This document shows, piece by piece, positions 40,698 to 50,734 of a stretch of 64,000 nucleotides of DNA; positions within the stretch are counted from its first letter, which is position 1, and every line of letters starts with the position of its first letter. Both the position numbers and the translations under genes were made by a program. The DNA is from Lingula anatina (Eukaryota > Brachiopoda > Lingulata > Lingulida > Lingulidae). The stretch is from positions 983,619-1,047,618 of the forward strand of contig NW_019775413.1 in the NCBI RefSeq assembly GCF_001039355.2, in the 5' to 3' direction. Under the pieces are notes generated by a model. The model saw only the letters and a list, made by a program, of their open reading frames with translations, had not been told where the DNA came from and did no database searches.

Positions 40698-43600
40698 CTG
40701 AAGAAAAGGTAAACGGTGGGTAACATTTAGTGTACAGTTGTTAAATACGTAAAGAAGAATGGCAGAATACAATACATAAGTCGAGCTCCCGTTAGTTACT
40801 TTTCGTCGTTTTATAGTTGATCATCTTCACACATTTAACAGCAGACAGATTTTAAAATTGTTCATTTTACATTATAGATAAGCAGTAGTTTTTGACACGG
40901 GAAAAGGAAAACACAACACCCATGAAGTTCAGTCACTTTTAAATCAAAAGAGAGAGATCGATGCATCTTCGGAATAGTGATTAAACGACCATGGTACTTC
41001 ATTGTGCAGTCTTGGTCACGCGTTAATTGTTGAGCAAGGCGACTCTAAAGACTGCTGGGGGCGGGGGGAGTCTGACGCATTCAGTTTCAAGAAAAACAGT
41101 ACAAACTATTATTAGCATGCAAAATCCGAAACCTGACGTTAACTTTAAAAGAACGTAGCATATTTTCTGTGAACTGCACGGAATAAACATGGGAACAATC
41201 TTAAGTTAACGTACCTCTTGCAGGCCAGCCGCTGGGTGAAAAGCGGAAGGGCGTCACACCCGCAGCGAAAGTCTGCGTCCTGGTCTGAACATATAAATGT
41301 ATTGCAAGTCTGTGTCTCACTCATCGGTCCGCTGTAAGATCAAATTAAGATCATTCATAACTGGTAAATAATATGGAAAAATGCGATGGAGAGAGAGAGA
41401 GTTAGAAATACTGATTTTCTTTTTTCTTTTTTTTTTGCTAAAAAATCAAAAGAAAATATTCATCAGGTTCACGGAGGTCTGTCTTCCTATACTTTTAACT
41501 ACAGCACGTATTTCAAGAAAAATATACCTTTTTGTACTTTTTACTGCTAACGACAATTACATGCCCTTCTTGATTGATATTCAGTCGTCTTTCATCCCAC
41601 ATTACTGTAATTGCTTAAGACTGTAAGGCGCTTTGGCCCTCAGCAATCAAGTGGACACTAGATTAACTTCCCCTTATTGCCTGCCCTGGGCTGTTCGACG
41701 CAAATCACTAATTCCTGTGGTCATGTTTGTCTGTAAGAGACTAATGTGCTTTTTTGTGCCTTCTCATCCCTAGTGCGAGGAAATCACCAAGGACAAGTTA
41801 TATCTTGCGCCGTAGTCCGTTCTCTTCCGTAATATCTTTATAGCGATATGAATGTTAACTTTGCATTTGGGGATAAACTCACCATTAGCTTTTTCTGTTC
41901 TGCAATTAAGAGCTGACAATTTTGACACGAATTCCAAATTTTTATTTTTAGAGAAAGACGTCTGTTTTTTAGAGAAAAACGATTTTTTTTAGAATTTCCT
42001 GTGCTAATATCCAGTATTTCAATACTTTATACACGTATTTTAGTACGTTACAGATGTAGCCCAAAAGATAAAGAAAACTATTATATGTTATTAAGGTTTA
42101 CACTGTTTGCCTGATTATAACGTACGGACAAATTCCACTTGTACACGTCCTGGTGCGCGAGCGCGTGCCACAAGAGCCGCAAGGGGCGCCACAGTCGCTC
42201 CACTCTCCCCAGTCGCTGTAACCAACGGCTGTAAATAGAAAAAGATACCGTGATAATCGAAACATAAAACCAATTAATATATAATTGCATTTTCATATTT
42301 AAATTAATCCAATTTATTAGAACAGTGCCACTGTGTTTATTGTCTAGCGTTGATTACAAAGAGATTCGAATCGGCTGTTAGGAAAGGTGAATGTCCTGCA
42401 AATGGCTTTGTGTTGCGTCTCCCAGCAAATTGTTATTGTCATCATATTTCACAAAATTATAGAGCGAAAGAAACTGTCAAATCTAAGATATTCCATTCAT
42501 TTATTGACTTGTAGAAATACTCTTGTGGTGAGAGAGAACTTCACACGCGATAACGAACCTTCTTTATCTACGAATTCGAACACTGCTCTGAATCCGGTTC
42601 TTCCCGAAGGGAGTCCTACACTGTCTTCGGGCACCAGAGGGTCTCTATTCAACATCACCAGCATTTCGTTCGTGTCTGATGTCAGGACAACTTCTGGGGT
42701 TTTATAGCAGCAAAGTCTAGACGGTGATGAAAAAATGATGGTTATAAGAAAGCAATTTAGCTTCCTTGTGGCTGGATTTAGGAATATCACAATTTTACTT
42801 AGAGATGATGTCGACGCGATTAATCTAAGACCTCGTTGGTGAAGATGTCCCATGAGGTGACTGAGCCGTTTTTATTTAGTGAAGGTTTATTTGAGAAAAT
42901 AATAAACAATTAGTTAGAGTAGTATTTGCTAGGCAGTGGGAGACTGGCGTGACAGCTAGGAATGGTAGTCATAGGAACGGAAGTCCGGGGTCCCATATGA
43001 TTAGTACATGTTACAGTTAATCGGAGCATTGGGGTCAGTATATGGGACGAATATTTATCAATATTACCTGTACAAAGTAATGGGGAACGGACTGTGGTTC
43101 CTAGCGGACTACCATTTCTGACACACCGGGACAGGCATGTGGAACAGAATTTTTTCAGGAAGATAAAAACCGTATGTACTTGTAGAGGGTCCATCAACAA
43201 CACACGGCTTCCACTTCAATTCTTTAACTCAATTATCTCCAGAAGCATCGTAGCCCTTAATGGCAAGCAATACACGTTTTTTTTCCACTTTACCTCGGTC
43301 CAGTGTTTTGGAGATTTTCAGAATGGCGAACTTCAACCCATTCGTAGCAGGTTTTGCTTGTGTTGAGGCATCCTAAACCAAAGGAACCTTCTAATCTAAG
43401 TTTCACAACTTTCCCTTCAGGTGCCTGAATATAAATGCAACAGAAGGAATACATAAAAAACTGGCGTAAAACAAATATATTTCCAGTTACAAATAAAAAT
43501 CATGTATACCTAAATAAAAATCAATATTCATTTCATTATACAAATTGATTAAAAGCAGACATTTTTTTATATATTAAAATATAAGCGTAAGTTCCTACCT

Positions 43601-46600
43601 TCAGTAACCAAGCACAACCGTTTCCCCTGGAAAACCCCTCTCCACCATACCCAGGGGATTCTATTGAACCCGGTGACGTCACTTCGCCTCCACATATACC
43701 TACAGATATATAACATTAATTAACATAGTTTAAAGTTATGGAACTTAACAACTTATAAGGGATGAGTGAATGCAGTAGTTTGAAATTTAAAATATAAATC
43801 AATATGCAGCAGTGTGCTCCCAAATACAAAATTTTAAATTATTCTAACATGAAAACACAATAATCACGTTTTTCTGCAGCAGGGCAATGTAGCAGAAGTA
43901 AAAGTAGCAGCTACAGGTAGAGAGAGGTTTATTTTGGACGGGGCTGTTACTATATAACTACCAGGCCTATATATTATATTATATTATATTATATTATATT
44001 ATATTATATTATATTATATTATATTATATTACTATGTAGAAAGGGTCTGTAAACGTTCTACTGTGTTATAAAAACACAGATCTACCAGCAGATGTACCTA
44101 CCGTCCGTCTTAATGCTGTCACACAAAGTGCCAGTAAAGCCATCAGGACAGACACAGCGCGTGCAGTCGGTGGGGTCGGCATAGCCACCGCGTTGGCATG
44201 GCAACTCAGGATTGGGAAAGATGATGAAATCTCGGAAGAGATCGCAGGCAGCTACAACATAAGAAGACAGGCTGAGTTAATTTTTTAAAAATACTAAGTT
44301 TTCTGAATCTGTAGATTCTGATTCTGTAGATTCTGAATTTTATCTTGAAATTGCGATATTTCACGTTAAATACCCAAATACAGATAAAGCCTGTCACGGT
44401 TACTTGCACAGTAAAGCGCTAGGCCTTTTACACTGTTTTTCGTTATAGCTATGTTCTAAGCGGGTTTACTGAGTGCACCTTCTTTTACGGTGCGTTTGGC
44501 CATGACCCAATATTTTGCACGTGGACACTATCAGCTAGTAGCGACCTTTTAGAGGGGACGCGGTAGTTGAGAAAAAGACATGCCAGTTTTCAAATCGCTC
44601 ATGGGTGTGATAAAACACAATTGGAACACCTGCTACAATCGCGCTTTAGGTACTTAAAACTTGACTGTCTTATGTTTGGTATTCAAATACGGCGATGAGA
44701 CGATTGAAAGTTACTCCAACACTTTTCCGTAAAATTTATTTTCATATTATGTGTTAAGAGAATCGATAAGTATTTCGAACTTATTGTCATCATCAACAAC
44801 ATATATCAAAGTTATTAAGTCTATGGGTTATGACCAAGAGTTTTCTCTCTTTTAAGTTCTCAATCTTTTGAGCATCAGTTTAAACGCTTTGAAAAGTTCC
44901 AAGGTTTTGTTTATGCTTGACTTTTACACGACCATCAAAATTAAATTATAAGAATTATAAAAAAACACACTTGAAAAATATTATATTTTCTATAAAAATT
45001 AGAAAAAAAAGAACTCACTGCTGCAGAACTCTATGTTAGCTTGCCTCCGGTCGTACCAGGTAGGGCCAGTGAAGAGGGCGCTCCCCATGGCTCCTTGAAG
45101 GAGCGGGTTTCTGGTTAGAATTGTGGGCTTGTCGTTAGTTGATAGAAACTAAAATTTGAAGTAATTTTTATTAATATTCTGATGTCATTTATTCTGTGGA
45201 GCAATTAAAGTTATAATTAAAGCTTTTCAACTTATTTACGTAATTTGAAAGCTCACAGGTAAAATAGCTTTCAAATCATATGTGGTAATTGAAATTTATT
45301 GTGTCTGAAAGTTCTGCTTGAGAAAGTTTACATCATATATATAGAATACGCTGATGAATACACTACATAGTGACAATTTGCCGTAAGGCATCATATAACA
45401 CAATGAGACAAATGCCCCTCCCCCTTTATTGTGGGTGACTTTTCCACCCCACGTGCCCTTATTTTTAATCGTTAGGGCAAAAATTGAGATGCACCTCGTC
45501 CCCATGTCAAATCAGTATTATCTACGGTTATTTACCTCTAAGGTCGCGTTTATTTCGAAACGCATATAGACCAGATTTCATAGCGAAGACATTTTAATTG
45601 AGCAATACCTATGCCAAAACCAGAGGAGACCTCTGATCGGTGGGCCTGAATAACCGTTGACACGGATAACTTTGACTTTAAAAAACAGCTTTCTAAGAAC
45701 TGACTAAATGTAGTCAGAGAGATGAGACCACATACCAAAGATGTCGCAGACAATATAGACCCAATATCATAGGGGACACCATACGTCACTGCCACCTCCC
45801 CGCCCACTTTATCCAAGAGGAGCTCATCCACTAGCTGCGGGTCAGCATTGTGTGGTAAGAGTTGAATATATTCGTCCCTGTCCTCTCTGTTATTGAGTGG
45901 GTAGAATCCTAGAGCAAGACCGATGACTTGTGACATGTAACCCGGCTGTAAAGTGCACGAAGAGAAAAAGTCAATGATGGCGTTGATAGATTTAACGCCA
46001 AAAATAATAATTTATTTTTCTATGGCGCATTCCATTAAAAATCTCAATGCGCCATACAACATTCACTTAAAAGAGCTAAATATCACAATACTAGTGTAAG
46101 AACACATTACAATTTTAAAGGACTAAGTACTAATTTAAAGAACCAATTATTTCATATTCTAAAATGATAAGAAGCTAAAGTGACAACATTTAAAATTAAT
46201 CATAAAATTACAGTACACCTTGTTAAAAACTAAAAATTAACTATATGATAGTTACTGATAGGCTATTCTAAAAATATGAGTCTTCAAAAGCTTTTTGAAA
46301 GTATCTATGTCACCTGCTGCTCGTATTTCAGAGGGTAAGGTGTTCCATACTTTGGGTGCATATATCATAAACGCCCTTTCACCGTAAAATTAAAATATAA
46401 TTAAAATATAATCTAGATATGCAATATTACATTGAAACTCAACGGAATAACAACTCTTCAGTATGGGAAAATCATCGTCTACCCTAGAAAAATCCGTTTC
46501 ATGGCACTTTCCCCGCAAAAGTGAAGAGTTGTCATCCCTGCAATCAACAGTTTATCGGTTGGATAATTTTACATGTAAATCATCATTATTTTAGCATGTA

Positions 46601-49295
46601 AGGGTATCCTAAACGTAATGTACACACGAATGATATAATTTTACATATATGACTGTTTTTCTGGATGCATTTTTAATGCGGCACACAATAAATGGATGGC
46701 CATGAAAAAAAAAACGTACTCACCAAGGGGCAATCTAAGAAAATGGGTTGAGGAGATCCATCGGTGATCCGTCCAATCAAGGACCCGCACAGATCCCTAA
46801 AATAAGTTTATCAATTTATTAACTCTGGGGAAATGGTGTAAATAAAGGTCAAGAGGAATAATGTTACTTTTGCTTGAAGAAAAAAGGTTAATAGTTGCGG
46901 ATTTGACGATTGAAATACAAACTTTAAAAACGTGTGAAAAATACTAAAGCTTTTTCGAGGAAAATGTTCTTCTAAAATCTTCTGAAAAAAGATCAATATT
47001 AAATAATAAAAGATGCCAAAGTAACAGAAATTCTTACTGATATCCGTAGATTTCGAGGAAGTCTCCAGTTGCGTTGAGGTTTTCTTCGAACCGAAGACAC
47101 GTGCCCTGTTCCCATAGATCCAGTGCCAAACGTATCATAGCAAGTTTGGACGGTGCTAAAAATTTAAATTTAGGTATATGGCAACTAATTATCCCTACAT
47201 GCTTTACAAAACGCTAAGTCTTCAGTTATTTATGAGTGTGTCCCGGGGTAAGGCAAGTAGCCAGATTTTAGCATAACCTTGCAGCGACAATTTCAAGGAA
47301 AATTTACCCGAAGCTCCCTGATACGGAAATTATGTAGCCGTAGAATTTATTATTTACAAGCACATACAGGACAGATGGACAGCCCATTAAAACATTCATA
47401 TTTAAATATTTCGTGTAACCATATTTGACCAGAGACATTAAACGAGAAAAGAAAATGACCACCAATTTGTCCAGAATATCTTCAGAAAAGACGAAGTTAA
47501 ACTAAAATAGTTTTATAGAATCTAAAGAACGTTATTTGTCCATCTGTAATGGTGACCGTTTCTTTCTTACATTCAATGAATATTATTTAAAAAAACTTGG
47601 CGTATTTAATGTAATAAAATACTCCGAGTTCAATTTATTTTTATTCATAAATTATAACTTACGAATTTGATCCGCATCTCGAAGCACATAGTAAATTGGC
47701 TTCGTGGCGTCCCATTTCCTTGTAGACCCACTAATAATTTGTCTTTTCTGTCGTCCGAAACGTCCTCTGGCATTCTTCAATGTTTCTTTCATGTGGGACA
47801 TGAACAAATTTTCCTATGAAGAAATAAAAATTGAACTGATAATAGAAGATGCTCGTGAATACTTAATATAAAACAACCAGTAAATCATGCTGTCTTAATC
47901 GACATGGCGCCATTGCCACCCAATGGCAGGCAGATAATTCCTGCAGATAATACAACGAATTCGAAAACGGTCTCCTTGAACTTCGCCAGAATTTAAATAT
48001 GCGTGAAGACATAAATGAAATGAGACTGTTTAAAGATCGTATTACGACAAAACGTCTATATAATGCCCCTTGACAGTAAAGAATATCAGGCCATTACTAA
48101 AATAGAAATAAAGAAAATAATGTGCGTAAACATTCAGACGTTTGGATATATTTGCTGTTTTACAAAATCTTAGTTTTATGCCATAAGCTTGGGTTATGTA
48201 ATAAGGCTATGGTTATGCAAATAATTGAGTTGAGATGTGATCTTGTATATTAATTTTAAAAAAAGAATCAATGAAATGGATTTTAGAGAAATGAAAATAC
48301 TACCTTTGCAACGCCATCTACTGACGAATCCATTTCTGTGTCACTCATTGCACATAGATAATCCGGAAGTGTCATGGAAGTCTGAAATTTATCAAAATTC
48401 GTAAAATTAATCATTATTGCCACCTAGCCACCCCCTTTACATTGGGTATACTACATCTTGCCTGCTGTAGGTTGTAATTTAAAGACAGGAGTTTTACAGA
48501 AAATATGATGGCAGGCCTCACGTATGTAATATTCGTAAAAAAAACTCTTTCCGGTGAAAAATTTGCCTTAGTTTTGTGGGATAAAGAAACACGGTGCTCG
48601 AACTGAAAATAATCATACAGTGGGCCTAGGTACAAATATTTACAGATTGGAAATCTAACTATTCTAAGAATTAGTCACGTTTCTGTGAATAGTTACATGC
48701 AGTGAACTATATATATTTGTTAGTATTGCTAGTAATTTTATTTCCAATATCAGTGCCGCGATCACCTTAAAAGTGAAAACTGTAATCAAGTGGCCAAAGT
48801 GAAGTGAGGAACGCGCTTAGACTGGATGTGAAATGCAGGGAGAGAAAATTCTCTTACGCCTTTTAAAAGCCCAAAAAAGTTGCAGGCCCAATTCTAACTT
48901 AATCTGTTTTATTGGCGGGTAGGGTTTTTTATTTCAGGTGAAGATAAATTACTCCCCAAACTGCCTGCGCTGTGTTGGTAACTTCTCTCCTTTACAATTT
49001 TTTTATGCAGTTTATTTTCTTTAAACATGACACAATTACATATATATATTTTTTAAACACGAAAAATAATGGGACGTTCGGTGTACTACATTTATAACAC
49101 TTGCAAGGACCGCTACTTGTCCTGTATAACATATGAAAGTGTCGTGGTAACATGGAATACGTTATCAGTAAAACACAAGAGAAACAACAACAATGATAAA
49201 AAGATAAATGAGAACTAAATATAACAAATATATCAAACCTGTGAAAAGACGGAGATACAAAGAAACGCTACTAGTCCAATGTGTTGGCCTGTCAT
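40445..49295 (-). CDS. Gene B: secreted pseudo-astacin with EGF, CUB, TSP1 and Pro-rich tail (14 coding exons, 609 codons)
   Basis: Coding exons in order: 49239-49295, 48304-48381, 47663-47813, 47038-47155, 46724-46796, 45736-45945, 45019-45148, 44102-44251, 43599-43699, 43294-43424, 42559-42716, 42126-42228, 41215-41331, 40445-40697. All borders are GT-AG and all phases match; total 1,830 bp with stop. Layout by residue: signal peptide about 1-19, propeptide to RQKR 66-69, astacin fold about 70-271, EGF about 274-322, CUB about 324-450, TSP1 and Cys-rich about 455-550, Pro-rich tail to 609. Astacin-EGF-CUB-TSP1 is the layout of nematode NAS subgroup V; EGF-CUB forms such as BP10/SPAN occur in echinoderms. 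The zinc site reads QVIGLALGFYP where the family has HExxHxxGFxH, so all ligands and the catalytic Glu are gone. Intact frame and splice sites argue against a pseudogene. Role unknown: decoy, adaptor or matrix protein (inference). Confidence 0.9.
41215..41331 (-). CDS. Gene B exon 13: end of TSP1 and start of Cys-rich module
   Basis: 117-bp phase 2-2 exon: GPMSETQTCNTFIC ends the TSP1 repeat, then FRCGCDALPLFTQRLACK starts a Cys-rich stretch that I do not recognise. Acceptor AG 41332-41333, donor GT 41213-41214. Confidence 0.85.
42126..42228 (-). CDS. Gene B exon 12: thrombospondin type 1 repeat, first part
   Basis: 103-bp exon, phase 1 in and phase 2 out: YSDWGEWSDCGAPCG, then TRSRTRTCTSGICP. 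W-x-x-W-x-x-C and R-x-R-x-R-x-C are TSP1 hallmarks, with WGEW a possible C-mannosylation site. Acceptor AG 42229-42230, donor GT 42124-42125. Confidence 0.92.
42559..42716 (-). CDS. Gene B exon 11: CUB domain, last part
   Basis: 158-bp exon, phase 2 in and phase 1 out: LCCYKTPEVVLTSDTNEMLV, then TGFRAVFEFVDKE. GF-x-A-x-F/Y is the usual CUB end. Donor GT 42557-42558 (GAAG|GTTCGT) is the only nearby one whose phase joins the TSP1 exon. Acceptor AG 42717-42718. Confidence 0.85.
42944..43130. mobile_element. MITE family 1, copy B, in an intron of gene B
   Basis: 187 bp with inverted ends (CTAGGAATGGTAGTC and GACTACCATTTCTGACACACC) and internal identity to copy A. It lies between gene B exons 10 and 11, about 160 bp from exon 10. 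Unlike copy A it is uninterrupted and so gives the empty-site reference. Confidence 0.8.
43294..43424 (-). CDS. Gene B exon 10: CUB domain, middle
   Basis: 131-bp exon, phase 0 in and phase 2 out: APEGKVVKLRLEGSFGLGC, then TCYEWVEVRHSE. P-x-G-x-x-V-x-L-x-F/L and C-x-[DE]-x-[VL]-x-[VI] are CUB core strands. The acidic residue usual for calcium-binding CUBs reads E in YEWVEV. Acceptor AG 43425-43426, donor GT 43292-43293. Confidence 0.88.
43599..43699 (-). CDS. Gene B exon 9: CUB domain, first part
   Basis: 101-bp exon, phase 1 in and phase 0 out: ICGGEVTSPGSIESPGYGG, then GNGCAWLLK. It has the CUB opening (C-G-G, G-x-I-x-S-P-x-Y, C-x-W). Acceptor AG 43700-43701, donor GT 43597-43598. Confidence 0.9.
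43969..44030. repeat. (ATATT)n pentanucleotide microsatellite
   Basis: About twelve perfect ATATT units in the intron between gene B exons 8 and 9. Confidence 0.95.
44102..44251 (-). CDS. Gene B exon 8: EGF-like domain
   Basis: 150-bp phase 1-1 exon: ACDLFRDF, PCQRGGYADPTDCTRC, VCPDGFTGTLC. C-x-x-G-G-Y-x-D-P-x-x-C-x-x-C-x-C is the form seen after astacin domains in NAS and BP10-like proteins. Acceptor AG 44252-44253, donor GT 44100-44101. Confidence 0.9.
45019..45148 (-). CDS. Gene B exon 7: end of astacin domain, Cys4
   Basis: 130-bp exon, phase 0 in and phase 1 out: FLSTNDKPTILTRNP, then GSALFTGPTWYDRRQANIEF and C271. This matches the family end (F-S...T-I...D...I-N...C). C271 should pair with C115. 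Acceptor AG 45149-45150, donor GT 45017-45018. Confidence 0.85.
45736..45945 (-). CDS. Gene B exon 6: degenerate zinc-site helix and Met-turn
   Basis: 210-bp phase 0-0 exon. QVIGLALGFYPLNNREDRD (residues 165-183) aligns without gaps to the astacin signature HExxHxxGFxHExxRxDRD: His to Q165, Glu to V166, His to L169, His to P175, Glu to L176, while GF and RxDRD are kept. Further on, YDIGSILSA (218-226) replaces YDxxSIMHY, losing the Met, His and Tyr. Acceptor AG 45946-45947, donor GT 45734-45735. Confidence 0.92.
46252..46386 (-). mobile_element. LINE reverse-transcriptase C-terminal remnant in an intron of gene B
   Basis: An open 44-codon segment ending in TAA reads YGERAFMIYAPKVWNTLP, then SEIRAAGDIDTFKKLLKTH and FRIAYQ. 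This is the conserved tail of many non-LTR retrotransposon ORF2 proteins (R-[AS]-F...A-P-x-[LV]-W-N-x-L-P-x-x-[IL]-R...F-K-x-x-L-K-x-x-[LI]-F). Upstream sequence gives no RT motifs, so the copy is 5' truncated. Same strand as the gene. Confidence 0.8.
46724..46796 (-). CDS. Gene B exon 5: astacin domain, Cys2 and Cys3
   Basis: 73-bp exon, phase 2 in and phase 0 out: DLCGSLIGR, then SPQPIFLDCPL. It carries the conserved C-x-S-x-x-G-R segment (C138) and the edge strand Q-x-I-x-L ending in C157. The exon ends seven residues before the expected first zinc His. Acceptor AG 46797-46798, donor GT 46722-46723. Confidence 0.88.
47038..47155 (-). CDS. Gene B exon 4: astacin domain, first helix and Cys1
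   Basis: 118-bp exon, phase 1 in and phase 2 out: SKLAMIRLALDLWEQGTCLRF (broken here as LAMIRLALDLW and GTCLRF), then FLEIYGYQ. The helix followed by TC-x-RF is diagnostic for astacins; the Cys is residue 115. Acceptor AG 47156-47157, donor GT 47036-47037. Confidence 0.88.
47663..47813 (-). CDS. Gene B exon 3: propeptide cleavage site and start of astacin domain
   Basis: 151-bp exon, phase 0 in and phase 1 out. It encodes KNARGRFGRQKR (furin-type site ending at residue 69), then QIISGSTRKWDATKPIYYVL. The W-x-x-x-x-P-I-x-Y pattern is the first strand of the astacin domain, where families show W...IPY. Acceptor AG 47814-47815, donor GT 47661-47662. Confidence 0.88.
48304..48381 (-). CDS. Gene B exon 2: propeptide
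   Basis: 78-bp phase 0-0 exon: TSMTLPDYLCAMSDTEMD, then SSVDGVAK. It forms most of a short propeptide. I see no FxGD aspartate-switch motif, which in active astacins plugs the zinc site. It does hold an unpaired-looking Cys (YLCAM). Acceptor AG 48382-48383, donor GT 48302-48303. Confidence 0.8.
49239..49295 (-). CDS. Gene B exon 1: start codon and signal peptide
   Basis: ATG at 49293-49295 begins a 19-codon segment, MTGQHIGLVAFLCISVFSQ, with a hydrophobic core ending in small/polar residues, as in a secretory signal. Donor GT 49237-49238 (CACAG|GTTTGA). No other in-frame start fits before exon 2. The 5' UTR and promoter were not resolved. Confidence 0.82.
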
Positions 49296-49829
49296 CTTGC
49301 ACAGGTCGCGGCTGGGAAGATATTCGGACAGCGTAGGACACCGCGTGGCAGCGAACTGGACGATAAACTCGAACTGCAGTTTTGGCCAGTAAGTACAGAT
49401 ATGATCTCACCCTCACGGCCGAGTGGACAACAGAAGGAAATCGATGACCAACGCAACAAAAGACCCCTTCGAAAGATTTATTGAGGTGTGTGTTTGAGAC
49501 AGAGAAATATGTATGGCTTACGGCCTATTTGCACCATGTTCGCGACCCGACAGAAAACGAGCGACTTTTCACTTATGATTGAACTAATTACGTTGTACAT
49601 CGCCACTATAAGAAGGATTTTTCTCTAACATTTCGGTGACATTGCTATTAACCATGAGCTACTTGTGACCTTTTATTTTTCAGCGAATTAAACAATACAT
49701 AACACCCGCCTTTGAATCCACGGCGCATGTGCATACGAATGCCTTAAACGGAAAAGGGGAATTTTTTGCGAGGTTTTTACTAAGAAAAGGATAATTACTG
49801 GGTCAAAAAGATAACGAATTATATGAAGT

Positions 49830-49851
49830 NNNNNNNNNNNNNNNNNNNNNN
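49830..49851. other. Assembly gap (22 N) between genes A and B
   Basis: The run of N lies about 535 bp upstream of gene B's start codon, in the likely promoter or 5' UTR region. The true size is unknown. Confidence 0.95.
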
Positions 49852-50380
49852 ATGGTAACAGTATTAGATGACTAGCGTAACTGAAAAAATATCTAACATG
49901 CAAATAGTGTTTCCACTACCAAGACGAACATTTACATAATCTCTTAGGAAAATGCGTATAAGGCGCATTTAATTTTCGCAATTTAAACGCCTTAATATAA
50001 ATGAAACGGAACATTATTAAGCAGACCCGTTAATATTGATGACATTATGAAACGCAACACATTTACTGTACTGTATTATTAGATATTTCGGTTATGCCAC
50101 GCCTCTTAATCATTCGGATTATCAGGTTTATTATCGAGCGAGGATTAAAACGGCCTTAAATGGCCAAATTTCATTCGATCCATGTCTTGAGACCGTTTTT
50201 GCAAATATCAGGCTACTCGCGAAGAAGGACAGTAAAACAGTTAACCATACAACAATATTATTTATTAAGTAGTAAATTAACTGAATAAAATAACACTTTA
50301 TGCGTCATAACAATAGTAACTAAAGTTCATTTTGTTTTCGCATCGTAAAACAGCTTCTGACATAAATGTTCATTCATGAA

Positions 50381-50386
50381 TTTATT
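50381..50386 (-). terminator. Candidate polyadenylation signal of gene A
   Basis: AATAAA on the minus strand, 283 bases after the stop codon of gene A and upstream of gene B. A second AATAAA is at 50261-50266. Both are common hexamers in AT-rich DNA, so this is only a candidate. Confidence 0.35.
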
Positions 50387-50668
50387 CTCACAATAGCTAC
50401 TGTCAACACTTTTGACGTTCATAAAACTTACATAAGTCTCTGACTGGTTATATATATAATTAATATAAAGCCAATAATTAATACACATACACCGTCAAGT
50501 ATCCAATCCTTACAAAATAAGATATATTTGAAATCATGTCATGTTGTCTGTGACATTAAACTTTAATCAAAGTGCCCAACCCCCCGTTCCATAAGGCACT
50601 TTTTCATAATATGTTTCATAGAAGCCCATGAGTAGGACGAGATCTGCCATGTCGCTTTTTTGAGCTAT

Positions 50669-50734
50669 TCAGTCATACTCGTGGTAGAGATACTGGATCT
50701 CCGTTATAGTCAAAGTTTTCCGGAACATCTTAAG
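50669..50734 (-). CDS. Gene A terminal exon: end of laminin-G domain and stop
   Basis: 66-bp phase 0 exon encoding [19 protein letters not shown], then YD and TGA (50669-50671). It completes the usual LamG end (D-E-[LV]-x-[IM]-[FY]-x-x-x-L-x-x-x-E-I). Two AGs are in frame. The upstream one (50735-50736, TTTTAG) restores the conserved two residues after DE, so I prefer it to the AG at 50729-50730. Confidence 0.88.
   Translation of the reverse strand, partial: LKMFRKTLTITEIQYLYHEYD

Larger units (their letters stand above)
49296..50668. other. Short intergenic region between genes A and B
   Basis: 1.37 kb from gene B's start codon to gene A's stop. It must contain the 3' UTR of A and the promoter and 5' UTR of B if they are separate genes. 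No unambiguous TATA box was seen; it includes the 22-N gap. Confidence 0.6.

Noticed and set aside
40344-40772. 142-codon open frame on the minus strand over the last exon of gene B
   Set aside because: It is the wrong frame. The Pro-rich frame ending at 40445 joins in phase to exon 13 and continues the Cys-rich module.
49295-50669. Genes A and B as one continuous gene
   Set aside because: A LamG domain ending in a stop codon is followed by an ATG with a signal peptide, so two genes fit better.
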